Shown here one piece after another: positions 5,494 through 12,058 of a stretch of 12,058 bases of DNA (position 1 is the first letter of the stretch; the number at the start of each line of letters is the position of its first letter). This DNA comes from Hyphomicrobiales bacterium (GTDB taxonomy: Bacteria; Pseudomonadota; Alphaproteobacteria; Rhizobiales; Aestuariivirgaceae), in contig JACMJT010000249.1 of NCBI GenBank assembly GCA_014380505.1, positions 1 to 12,058 on the forward strand. The letters are read 5' to 3'. Made by a program: the position numbers and the translations under genes. A model generated the notes under the pieces. That model made no database searches. It was given only the letters and a program-made list of their open reading frames with translations, and was not told the DNA's origin.

Positions 5494-6795
5494 CTAGAAA
5501 CTCTCGGCAATCCAACGGCCCATCTGGCGCATGTAGCCATGCCTGGCGTTTTCGGTCTCGCGGGCTTTCTGCCGGGGAAGGGCATAGTGGGTGTCGGGCC
5601 GCAGGGCATATTTCAGTATTCCGGCCGAGACCGCGAATCCGGCGCTGCAGGTGGAATCGGGCATCCCGGGCATGGGTGCGGGAAGTCCCAGGCGCACCTG
5701 CCGATCGAGCCACTCTGCCGCCACTTCACGGGCACCCGTCAACTGACTCGCACCCCCCGTCAGCACCACCCGGCGGGCCTCGAAATGAGCCGCTTCGCAG
5801 GCTTCCAGCCGGTCGCGGACAAGTTCGAAGATTTCCTCAAGCCGGGGCCTGATGATCCCGGCAAGCATGGATTTCGGCACCTTCTGGACCGTATCCACGC
5901 CCCGTTCGCCGAGCAGCGGTACGGCGATCATCTCGCGCTCGTCCACTTGCGAGGCCAAAGCGCTGCCCCACAGCGTTTTCATGCGCTCAGCGTGGGCGAT
6001 GGTGGTGGAAAGCCCCCGCGCAATATCATTGGTAATGTGCTGGCCGCCCAGCGGGATGACATCGGAGAAAACCAGGTGACCGTCATGGAATATGGCGAAA
6101 CTTGTGGTGGCGCCCCCCATGTCGATGAGGCTCACGCCGAGAGACATTTCATCCTCGGCTAGCACCGATTTGGCCGCCGCGTAGGGCGAAATAACGAAGC
6201 CTGCGGTTGTCAGGTGGGCCCGCTCCAGGGCGAGCGACAGGTTGTGCAAATGCGCCGGCTCGACGGTGACGGCGGCGAGTTCGATCGACAGATTGGCGCC
6301 ATACATGCCCAACGGCGCCGCAATCCCCCTGGCATCGTCGAGATGATACTGGATGGGCGAAAGATGCAGGAGGCTGCGGTGCCCCTTGACCACCTGGGCC
6401 AATGCGCTGCTTAAAACCTTGTCCATGTCGCGGGGCGAAACCTGGCCCGTTTGCGTGGGCTGGCTCGCCGCATACAGGCGCGATTGGGGCCTGCCGCCGG
6501 AGACATTCACATAAACTTTGGAAATCGTGCGTTGCGCCATGCGCTCGGCCGCATCGACGGCCAACCTTATGGCGCGCTCGGCCTCATCGACATTTACCAC
6601 CGAGCCGCAACGGACACCGCGCGACAGTTGGTGGCCAACACCCAGGATGCGCAGCTCGTTGCGCTCTGCTGAAACCACTTCGGCGATGAGGCAGCTGATC
6701 TTGCTCGAGCCCATGTCGAGAGCGGCGATCACGCCGTCTTTCGCCACCACCGGTCCCCGGCCCGACGCCTTTGCGTGCAACTGCACCACAGTCAT
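5494..6795 (-). CDS. ftsA: FtsA, actin-like divisome membrane anchor (433 aa)
   Basis: FtsA is an actin-fold ATPase that tethers FtsZ filaments to the inner membrane and helps recruit later division proteins. The first phosphate loop, ALDMGSSKI, is at about residues 25-33, the second, LIDMGGATTSFAIF, at 223-236, and the adenosine motif VLTGGAS at 344-350. The FtsA-specific 1C domain lies between the two phosphate loops, about 100-180. The C-terminus, about 419-433 (GYMRQMGRWIAESF), is the amphipathic membrane-targeting helix, so the protein is complete. AAAGG 8 nt upstream of the ATG at 6795 supports this start. It is 31 nt downstream of ftsQ and 147 nt upstream of ftsZ on the same strand, consistent with coordinated expression. 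Nothing is missing or unusual. Confidence 0.97.
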   Translation of the reverse strand: MTVVQLHAKASGRGPVVAKDGVIAALDMGSSKISCLIAEVVSAERNELRILGVGHQLSRGVRCGSVVNVDEAERAIRLAVDAAERMAQRTISKVYVNVSGGRPQSRLYAASQPTQTGQVSPRDMDKVLSSALAQVVKGHRSLLHLSPIQYHLDDARGIAAPLGMYGANLSIELAAVTVEPAHLHNLSLALERAHLTTAGFVISPYAAAKSVLAEDEMSLGVSLIDMGGATTSFAIFHDGHLVFSDVIPLGGQHITNDIARGLSTTIAHAERMKTLWGSALASQVDEREMIAVPLLGERGVDTVQKVPKSMLAGIIRPRLEEIFELVRDRLEACEAAHFEARRVVLTGGASQLTGAREVAAEWLDRQVRLGLPAPMPGMPDSTCSAGFAVSAGILKYALRPDTHYALPRQKARETENARHGYMRQMGRWIAESF

Positions 6796-6826
6796 TTACT
6801 CAACCTTTTACACACGAAACCAGTTT

Positions 6827-7657
6827 CTACTCCACCCCAGCGTCCGCAATCACTTCGGCAACCGCCACGCTGATGCGGCCAGTCACCCTGAAGTCCACCG
6901 AGCGGATGCCTTTCGAGAGCAATTGCTGCGTCTCGTCGAGTTTCCGCAACTTCGCCAGCGCATCGATCCAGTTCGCTTCCGGCAAAAGGATCGTAACGCC
7001 GCTGTCGAGATAAAGCGTCCAGCGCCGGCCCCCCACCCGGGCCGCCGCTTTCACCTGTGACAATAAAGCGGGATTGGCTGACAGTTCGTTAATCAGTTCC
7101 GCCGCGGCCGTCTGGGCTTCCCCGCCCGTGACCAGCGGCAGGCCTACGAACGCCGAAGAGGGAATCCCGCTCATCGTAGCCCCGGTCTTGTCGATCACGT
7201 GGTATTCGCTGCCGCGCTGCCAAATAGCGAAGGGCACGCGTTCCACCACCGCGATTTCAAGTTGATTGGGAAACAGCCATTTCACCTCGGCCGATTGGAC
7301 CCAATCGAGTTTTTCGAGCTTGGCGCCGGCGTCTGCCGCATTGAAGCTGATGAGCGAACCGCCGGGCGTCACCCCGATAGCTGACAGCACCGTCTCCGGT
7401 TCCTGATGCACAAGCCCCTGGATCTTGATGTCTTCGGCTGCGAAACCGGCAATCCCCGCCACCTTGCCGGGAAGCTTGAGCCAAGGGCTTCCCTCATAGT
7501 CGAGGTGGCCGCCCAGCGCCAAAGCGTGGCCGATGGTGAGGCCAAGAAACACCACAGCCCCGGCGCGCGCGGCAAAGCGCACGCGCTTGCGCTGTCCCCA
7601 GGCAAAAAACGGAGCACGCTGGGGCTTGCGATGATAGATACGGGGGCCTGTCGTCAT
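6827..7657 (-). CDS. ftsQ: FtsQ, division protein with POTRA domain (276 aa)
   Basis: FtsQ is a bitopic inner-membrane protein that links FtsB/FtsL and the late divisome to the Z-ring. Here a basic cytoplasmic tail (GQRKRVRFAAR) precedes one transmembrane helix at about residues 29-49. A POTRA domain follows at about 70-141, beginning near DIKIQGLVHQEPETVLSAIG and ending at LEIAVVERVPFAIW, and then the beta-domain typical of FtsQ. The start at 7657 was chosen because its ATG overlaps the ddl stop as ATGA, a standard translational-coupling arrangement. An in-frame ATG at 7687 would add ten residues and overlap ddl by 34 nt. Sequence conservation in this family is low, so the call rests on domain layout and position between ddl and ftsA. 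Confidence 0.95.
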   Translation of the reverse strand: MTTGPRIYHRKPQRAPFFAWGQRKRVRFAARAGAVVFLGLTIGHALALGGHLDYEGSPWLKLPGKVAGIAGFAAEDIKIQGLVHQEPETVLSAIGVTPGGSLISFNAADAGAKLEKLDWVQSAEVKWLFPNQLEIAVVERVPFAIWQRGSEYHVIDKTGATMSGIPSSAFVGLPLVTGGEAQTAAAELINELSANPALLSQVKAAARVGGRRWTLYLDSGVTILLPEANWIDALAKLRKLDETQQLLSKGIRSVDFRVTGRISVAVAEVIADAGVE

Positions 7658-8595
7658 CTGTCCACCGAAGCATCGTTGACCATCCATGTCACGAGATCGG
7701 GGAAACTGTGGCCCGCGTGCTTGGCAAGCTCCGGCACCAGGGAAGTGCCGGTCATGCCGGGCTGGGTGTTGATCTCGAGCAGGATGAGTTCACCTTCCGG
7801 ACCCATCGTCGTATTGTAACGAAAGTCGGAGCGGGTAATGCCGCGGCAGCCAAGGGCCTTATGGGCCAAGAGCGCGTATTGCTGGCACTTGCGGTAGATG
7901 TCCGTTGGAATTTCCGCGGGCAGGATATGCTGCGAACCGCCGGGCGCGTACTTCGACACGTAGTCGTAGAAAAATCCCTTGGACACGATGTCGATGACGC
8001 CAAGCGCCACATCGCCCATGACGGCACAGGTCAATTCCTTGCCGGGAATGAAGCGTTCGATCATCGCATGAGTCCCGAATATATCGCGCTGTTCGAGAAT
8101 GATTGACGCCGGACCGTTGGAACTGGCGGTCACGATATGAACGCCGACGCTTGAACCTTCGGCCACCGGCTTCACCACATAGGGCGGAGTCATCGGGTGA
8201 TGTTCTGCAGCCTCTTCCAGTTCGACCAGCTTGCTCTCGGCCACGGGAATGCCGGCGGCGCGGAACAGCGCTTTCGATTTTTCCTTGTGCATCGCCAGCG
8301 AGGAGGCCAGCACGCCCGAATGCGTATAGGGAATTTGCAGCGTTTCCAGCATGGCCGAGGCGCAGCCGTCTTCTCCCCATTTGCCATGCAAGGCATTGAA
8401 CACGACATCGGGCCGCATGTCTTGCAGGACCGGAACGATGCGTTCGCGCGTGACATCGATGGGCGTCACGTTAAAGCCCGCCTGACGCAACGCCTTTGAG
8501 CAGCTTTCGCCGGACGAGAGACTGACCGCGCGTTCCGCCGACCAGCCGCCCATCAGCACGGCCACGCTTGTTTCGCCGGCAATGCGTTTCGCCAT
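7654..8595 (-). CDS. ddl: D-alanine--D-alanine ligase (313 aa)
   Basis: This cytoplasmic ATP-grasp enzyme joins two D-alanines with ATP to make the dipeptide that MurF adds to the peptidoglycan precursor. The N-terminal motif GGWSAERAVSLSSG contains the catalytic Glu (E21). HGKWGEDG is at 70-77 and YTHSGVLASSLAMHKEKSK at 90-108. The glycine-rich ATP loop EGSSVGV is at 146-152, R255 is in TRSDFRY, and the metal-binding motif EINTQPGMT is at 274-282 with N276. The length is normal for the DdlB type usually found in dcw clusters. The ATG at 8595 follows the murB stop by 2 nt, and its ribosome site, TGGAGG, lies inside the end of murB, which suggests coupling. The 3' end overlaps ftsQ by 4 nt. 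Confidence 0.97.
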   Translation of the reverse strand: MAKRIAGETSVAVLMGGWSAERAVSLSSGESCSKALRQAGFNVTPIDVTRERIVPVLQDMRPDVVFNALHGKWGEDGCASAMLETLQIPYTHSGVLASSLAMHKEKSKALFRAAGIPVAESKLVELEEAAEHHPMTPPYVVKPVAEGSSVGVHIVTASSNGPASIILEQRDIFGTHAMIERFIPGKELTCAVMGDVALGVIDIVSKGFFYDYVSKYAPGGSQHILPAEIPTDIYRKCQQYALLAHKALGCRGITRSDFRYNTTMGPEGELILLEINTQPGMTGTSLVPELAKHAGHSFPDLVTWMVNDASVDR

Positions 8596-8597
8596 AT

Positions 8598-9527
8598 CTA
8601 TTCAGCCTCCAGCGGACGAAGGCCGATGCGCTTGATCTCCCATTCGAGCTCGATACCCGACGTTTCCTTGACGCGAGCACGCACGGCCTCGCCAAGATCC
8701 TCGATCTCAGCCGCCGTGGCTCCGCCCTCGTTGATCAGAAAATTGCAGTGCATCTCCGAGACTTTCGCGGAGCCTATGCGAAAGCCGCGCATCCCCGCCT
8801 TATCGATCAACTGCCAGGATTTTTGCCCGGGTGGATTCTTGAACGTGGACCCGCCGGTACGGCTCTTAACGGGCTGCGTCTGTTCGCGGCTCTCGGTGAT
8901 CTTGTCCATGGCCGCTGCTATCTTGTCCTTGCTTCCGGGCCGCCCCTGGAGCAAAGCCCCGATGAAAATCAGATCTTCCGGTGCGCCGCAATGCCGGTAG
9001 CTGTAGGCCATGTCGGCAAGCTCAAGCACGTGGACAGTCCCCGATCGGTCGATCGCCCTCGCTTCAATCAGAATGTCCTTGGTTTCTCCACCATAGGCGC
9101 CACCGTTCATGCGCAGAGCACCGCCAATGGTGCCCGGGATACCTCTCAAAAAGGTTAATCCGTCAATGCCGTGGTCAAGGGCGAATCTCGCAGCGCGAAC
9201 ATCCGGGACCGCCGCACCTGCGCGAATGCGGTTGTGTTCTTCCACATGGACGGCCGAAAATCCCCGCCCCAGGCGGATGACGACTCCCGGAACACCGCCA
9301 TCGCGCACCAGAAGATTGGACCCGACCCCGATAACATAAACGGCAATGTCACGGGGCGTGGCCTTGAGGAAGCCTGCGAGATCGGTTTCGTCGGCGGGAG
9401 TAAACAGGATTTCCGCAACGCCGCCGACCCGAAACCAGGTTAGATCCGCGAGGGGCGCATTGGCTTCAAGGCGGCCACGCACCGCAGGCAGGCGTTTCAG
9501 CAGCCCTTCGCCATCAAGTTTCGGCAT
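8598..9527 (-). CDS. murB: MurB, UDP-N-acetylenolpyruvoylglucosamine reductase (309 aa)
   Basis: MurB is the cytoplasmic FAD enzyme that reduces UDP-GlcNAc-enolpyruvate with NADPH to UDP-N-acetylmuramic acid. FAD-binding motifs are [11 protein letters not shown] at 30-40, [12 protein letters not shown] at 67-78 and [18 protein letters not shown] at 129-146. The proton-donor serine is S227 in GGSTFKNP, and the C-terminal Glu is probably E297 in LEWEIKRIG. The length and the lack of the extra E. coli-type insertion suggest a type II MurB. The start at 9527 overlaps the murC stop as TGATG; an upstream in-frame start at 9584 would run 58 nt into murC and add a non-homologous leader. No strong ribosome site is visible, which fits translational coupling to murC. 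Confidence 0.97.
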   Translation of the reverse strand: MPKLDGEGLLKRLPAVRGRLEANAPLADLTWFRVGGVAEILFTPADETDLAGFLKATPRDIAVYVIGVGSNLLVRDGGVPGVVIRLGRGFSAVHVEEHNRIRAGAAVPDVRAARFALDHGIDGLTFLRGIPGTIGGALRMNGGAYGGETKDILIEARAIDRSGTVHVLELADMAYSYRHCGAPEDLIFIGALLQGRPGSKDKIAAAMDKITESREQTQPVKSRTGGSTFKNPPGQKSWQLIDKAGMRGFRIGSAKVSEMHCNFLINEGGATAAEIEDLGEAVRARVKETSGIELEWEIKRIGLRPLEAE

Positions 9528-10945
9528 CAGGCCGGCGCTTTCCCATCGAGGTCGGCGAGTTGGCCAGGCAATGCATAGGCCCATTGGGTGATCGTTCCAG
9601 CGCCAAGGCAGACGATTATGTCACCGGGGTTCACGATGCTCCGCACCAGCGGTGCCAACTGTTCCGGATCGTCGATTGCATGCACGGCGCGGTGACCGCG
9701 CGAACGCATTCCCTCCACGAGCGCTGAATGGGTGGCGCCTTCGATGGGTGCCTCGCCCGCCCCATAGACCGGCGCCACGATCACCGTATCCGCATCGTTA
9801 AAACAGGTACAGAAGTCGTTGAAAAGGCTCGACAGCCGTGTGTAGCGATGCGGCTGCATGACGGCCAGTACCTTTTGCGAGGTAACCCGGCGTGCCGCGC
9901 TCAGCACCGCGGCGATCTCCACGGGGTGATGGCCGTAATCGTCGAATACGGTGATGCCGTTATGGGTGCCGGTCTTGGTGAAGCGGCGCTTGACGCCAGT
10001 GAAACTCCGGAACCCTTTGCGGATATCGTCGTCGGTGATGCCCAGTTCCTTGGCCACCGCAAGTGCTGCCGTGGCGTTCATCGCATTGTGATCGCCCGGC
10101 ATGGCGAGGGTCAAGCCATCGATATCGTAAGCGGCACCTGTTGTGCGGTCCGTCATGCGCACCGCAAATTGCGTTTCGCCATCGGCATAGTTGACATCAT
10201 GCAGACGCACGTCCGCCTGCGGGCTGTGGCCATATGTGATGATGCGCCGGTCCTCCACCTGGCCGATCATTTCCTGCACCACGGGATGATCGATGCACAT
10301 GACTGCGAAACCGTAAAAGGGAATATTCTCGACGAAGGCGAGGAAGGCGTCCTTGGCCTTGTCGAAAGTTCCGTAATGATCGAGGTGTTCGGGATCGATG
10401 TTGGTGACGATGACGACGTCGGCGGGAAGCTTGACGAAGGTGCCGTCGGATTCATCCGACTCGACCACCATCCAGTCGCCTTTGCCGAGGCGGGCATTGG
10501 TTCCATAGGCGTTGATGATGCCGCCATTGATCACTGTGGGATCGAAACCGCCCGCATCGAGCAACGCGGCAACGAGTGATGTTGTCGTCGTCTTGCCGTG
10601 GGTTCCGCCAACCGCGACGCAGGATTTGAAGCGCATCAGTTCCGCCAGCATTTCGGCGCGGCGCACGATGGGCAGATAGCGATTGCGTGCTTCAACGAGT
10701 TCAGGATTGTCCGGCTGCACTGCCGAGGACACCACCACCACCTGCGCCTCGCCGATATTTTCCGGGCGATGGCCGATTTCGACGGCAATGCCGTTCTTGC
10801 GCAGCCGCGCCACATTGTAATTATCGGCAAGGTCGGAGCCCTGCACCTTGTAGCCCAGCGTCTCCATCACTTCGGCGATGCCGCTCATGCCGATGCCGCC
10901 GATTCCTATAAAGTGGATGGGTCCCACGTCGCGCGGCAGTTTCAT
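9527..10945 (-). CDS. murC: MurC, UDP-N-acetylmuramate--L-alanine ligase (472 aa)
   Basis: MurC adds L-alanine to UDP-MurNAc with ATP, the first step of stem-peptide synthesis in the cytoplasm. The N-terminal UDP-binding motif [12 protein letters not shown] is at 11-22. The ATP P-loop [10 protein letters not shown] is at 114-123. The central-domain residues ESDESDGTF (162-170) and [11 protein letters not shown] (182-192) and the motif [10 protein letters not shown] (282-291) are present. The C-terminal domain has [11 protein letters not shown] at 334-344 and MQPHRYTR at 363-370, typical of MurC rather than MurD, E or F. The length is normal. The ATG overlaps the murG stop as ATGA, and the TGA stop overlaps the murB start. 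All key motifs are intact. Confidence 0.98.
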   Translation of the reverse strand: MKLPRDVGPIHFIGIGGIGMSGIAEVMETLGYKVQGSDLADNYNVARLRKNGIAVEIGHRPENIGEAQVVVVSSAVQPDNPELVEARNRYLPIVRRAEMLAELMRFKSCVAVGGTHGKTTTTSLVAALLDAGGFDPTVINGGIINAYGTNARLGKGDWMVVESDESDGTFVKLPADVVIVTNIDPEHLDHYGTFDKAKDAFLAFVENIPFYGFAVMCIDHPVVQEMIGQVEDRRIITYGHSPQADVRLHDVNYADGETQFAVRMTDRTTGAAYDIDGLTLAMPGDHNAMNATAALAVAKELGITDDDIRKGFRSFTGVKRRFTKTGTHNGITVFDDYGHHPVEIAAVLSAARRVTSQKVLAVMQPHRYTRLSSLFNDFCTCFNDADTVIVAPVYGAGEAPIEGATHSALVEGMRSRGHRAVHAIDDPEQLAPLVRSIVNPGDIIVCLGAGTITQWAYALPGQLADLDGKAPA

Positions 10946-12048
10946 TGTCTTTGCATCCCCGCCAGTTGCTCCGTGAGATCGGCAAGACGGGCAGCAGCAT
11001 CCGGCCTTCCATGGCCGATTGCCGCCGCCACCGCCCGCCGCAGTTCGTTCTCCTCATACCGCAGCCGTGTCAGAAATGCGGCAAATTCCTTGGGCTCGAT
11101 CTCCGCTTGCGGGCGAATCCACCCCGCCCCCGCCGCCGCGAAACTTTCAGCATTGCGCAACTGGTCGTTGTCGAGAGCCTGCGGCAGCGGCACCATGATG
11201 GCAGGTCTGCCGATGACGCCAAGCTCGGCGATGGTCGAAGCACCCGACCGGCAAATTACCAGATGCGATTTGGCGATCCGCCTGGGCATGTCCCCGAAAA
11301 AGGGCTGAAGCTCAAAACTGAAATCAGACTTGTCATAGGTCGCGCGCACGGCCTCTATATCTTCGGGTCTGCACTGCTGGGTAAGACGCAAGGTGGAGAG
11401 CATCTCACGCGAAAGTTCCGCCATGACTAGCGGCATGAATTCGCCAAAGAAGCGCGCCCCCTGGCTGCCACCGAAAACGAGGAGATTAAACGGCCCGTCG
11501 GCGGACAGTGCCGGATAGGTCGCGGCTTTTTCCTTGAGCGCGATATCGCGCACCGGATTGCCGGTGACTACAGTTTTCCGTTGTGCGCCGGCCGGCAGCC
11601 CCGTAACTTTCGGAAAGGACGAGGCGATCGTTGTCGCAAAACGCGCCAGCATCCGGTTGGCCCGTCCCATCACCGCATTCTGGTCATGGACACACGTGGG
11701 GATGCCAAGCCGGGCTGCGGCGAGGATGGGCGGAAAGGATGGATAGCCGCCGAAGCCTACCACCGCCAAGGGCTTCAACGCCCTGAGAATGGCCCGCGCC
11801 TGCCGGTAGCCGCGATAGAGCCGCAAGACGCGCGGCGGCAACTGAACGACTTGGCGGAGTGAGAGTGTGGCCGACGGCACCACATGAATCGCTGACGCCG
11901 GAAAGGATTTGCCGTAATCGTTCACCCGCTCGTCGGTCATCAGATGGATGCCGTAACCCCGCCGCGCCAGTTCCTCGGCCAGGGCTTGTGCCGGGAACAG
12001 GTGGCCCCCGGTACCGCCAGCGGCAAGAACGATGGTCTTCGCAGCCAT
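10942..12048 (-). CDS. murG: MurG, lipid II-forming GlcNAc transferase (368 aa)
   Basis: MurG transfers GlcNAc from UDP-GlcNAc to lipid I on the inner face of the cytoplasmic membrane, making lipid II. The N-terminal glycine loop GGTGGH is at 11-16, GFGGYPSFP at 98-106, and the acceptor-side motif HDQN at 121-124, where the family usually has HEQN. The C-terminal donor domain has VTGNPVR at 161-167, [10 protein letters not shown] at 192-201, [10 protein letters not shown] at 266-275 with E275 in the UDP-GlcNAc site, and a PLPxAxDxxQxxNA motif at 287-300. The length is normal. The ATG at 12048 lies 10 nt from the window edge. The TGA stop overlaps the murC start. By family synteny ftsW is expected just beyond the right edge. 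Confidence 0.97.
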   Translation of the reverse strand: MAAKTIVLAAGGTGGHLFPAQALAEELARRGYGIHLMTDERVNDYGKSFPASAIHVVPSATLSLRQVVQLPPRVLRLYRGYRQARAILRALKPLAVVGFGGYPSFPPILAAARLGIPTCVHDQNAVMGRANRMLARFATTIASSFPKVTGLPAGAQRKTVVTGNPVRDIALKEKAATYPALSADGPFNLLVFGGSQGARFFGEFMPLVMAELSREMLSTLRLTQQCRPEDIEAVRATYDKSDFSFELQPFFGDMPRRIAKSHLVICRSGASTIAELGVIGRPAIMVPLPQALDNDQLRNAESFAAAGAGWIRPQAEIEPKEFAAFLTRLRYEENELRRAVAAAIGHGRPDAAARLADLTEQLAGMQRQ

Positions 12049-12058
12049 CGGATCAGGC

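Noticed and set aside
9728..10579. 283-codon plus-strand frame opposite murC
   Set aside because: It lies entirely inside murC, whose motifs are all intact. The antisense product has no recognisable features.

Overview
The window is about 12 kb of GC-rich chromosomal DNA from an alphaproteobacterium, most likely a member of the Hyphomicrobiales (Rhizobiales). Three things point there. The gene order murG-murC-murB-ddl-ftsQ-ftsA-ftsZ-bamD is the alphaproteobacterial division and cell wall (dcw) cluster. FtsZ has a long linker and the terminal peptide [12 protein letters not shown]. The DNA upstream of ftsZ carries a CtrA-like box and GANTC (CcrM-type) sites. The exact genus cannot be read from the sequence.

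Right and centre (2843-12048, minus strand): the genes are transcribed from the right edge leftward. murG, murC, murB, ddl and ftsQ are joined by stop/start overlaps or a 2-nt gap (ATGA, TGATG, 2 nt, ATGA) and look like one translationally coupled transcript. They make the cytoplasmic peptidoglycan precursors and lipid II. ftsQ and ftsA are 31 nt apart. A 147-bp AT-rich regulatory region then precedes ftsZ, and bamD follows ftsZ after 83 bp. lpxC, which in many alphaproteobacteria lies between ftsZ and bamD, is absent here.

Left (65-2727): this is an accessory cell-envelope region. On the plus strand, a Tat-exported YkuD L,D-transpeptidase (1296-2054) lies between two small lipoprotein genes (708-1115 and 2104-2532). 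By hand alignment the two lipoproteins are diverged paralogues: 57 gapless positions, 19 identical, with a shared CESF motif. A third, unrelated lipoprotein (65-565, minus) diverges from this group. A 56-residue two-helix membrane protein (2557-2727, minus) converges with it from downstream of bamD.

Together the genes cover precursor synthesis (MurB, MurC, Ddl, MurG), divisome assembly (FtsQ, FtsA, FtsZ), outer-membrane protein insertion (BamD) and periplasmic wall remodelling (L,D-transpeptidase and lipoproteins). I see no tRNA, rRNA, CRISPR array, insertion sequence, phage gene or defence system. The least described part is the lipoprotein / L,D-transpeptidase / lipoprotein module. No stretch without a gene exceeds 300 bases; the largest gaps are 1116-1295, 5347-5493 and 566-707.
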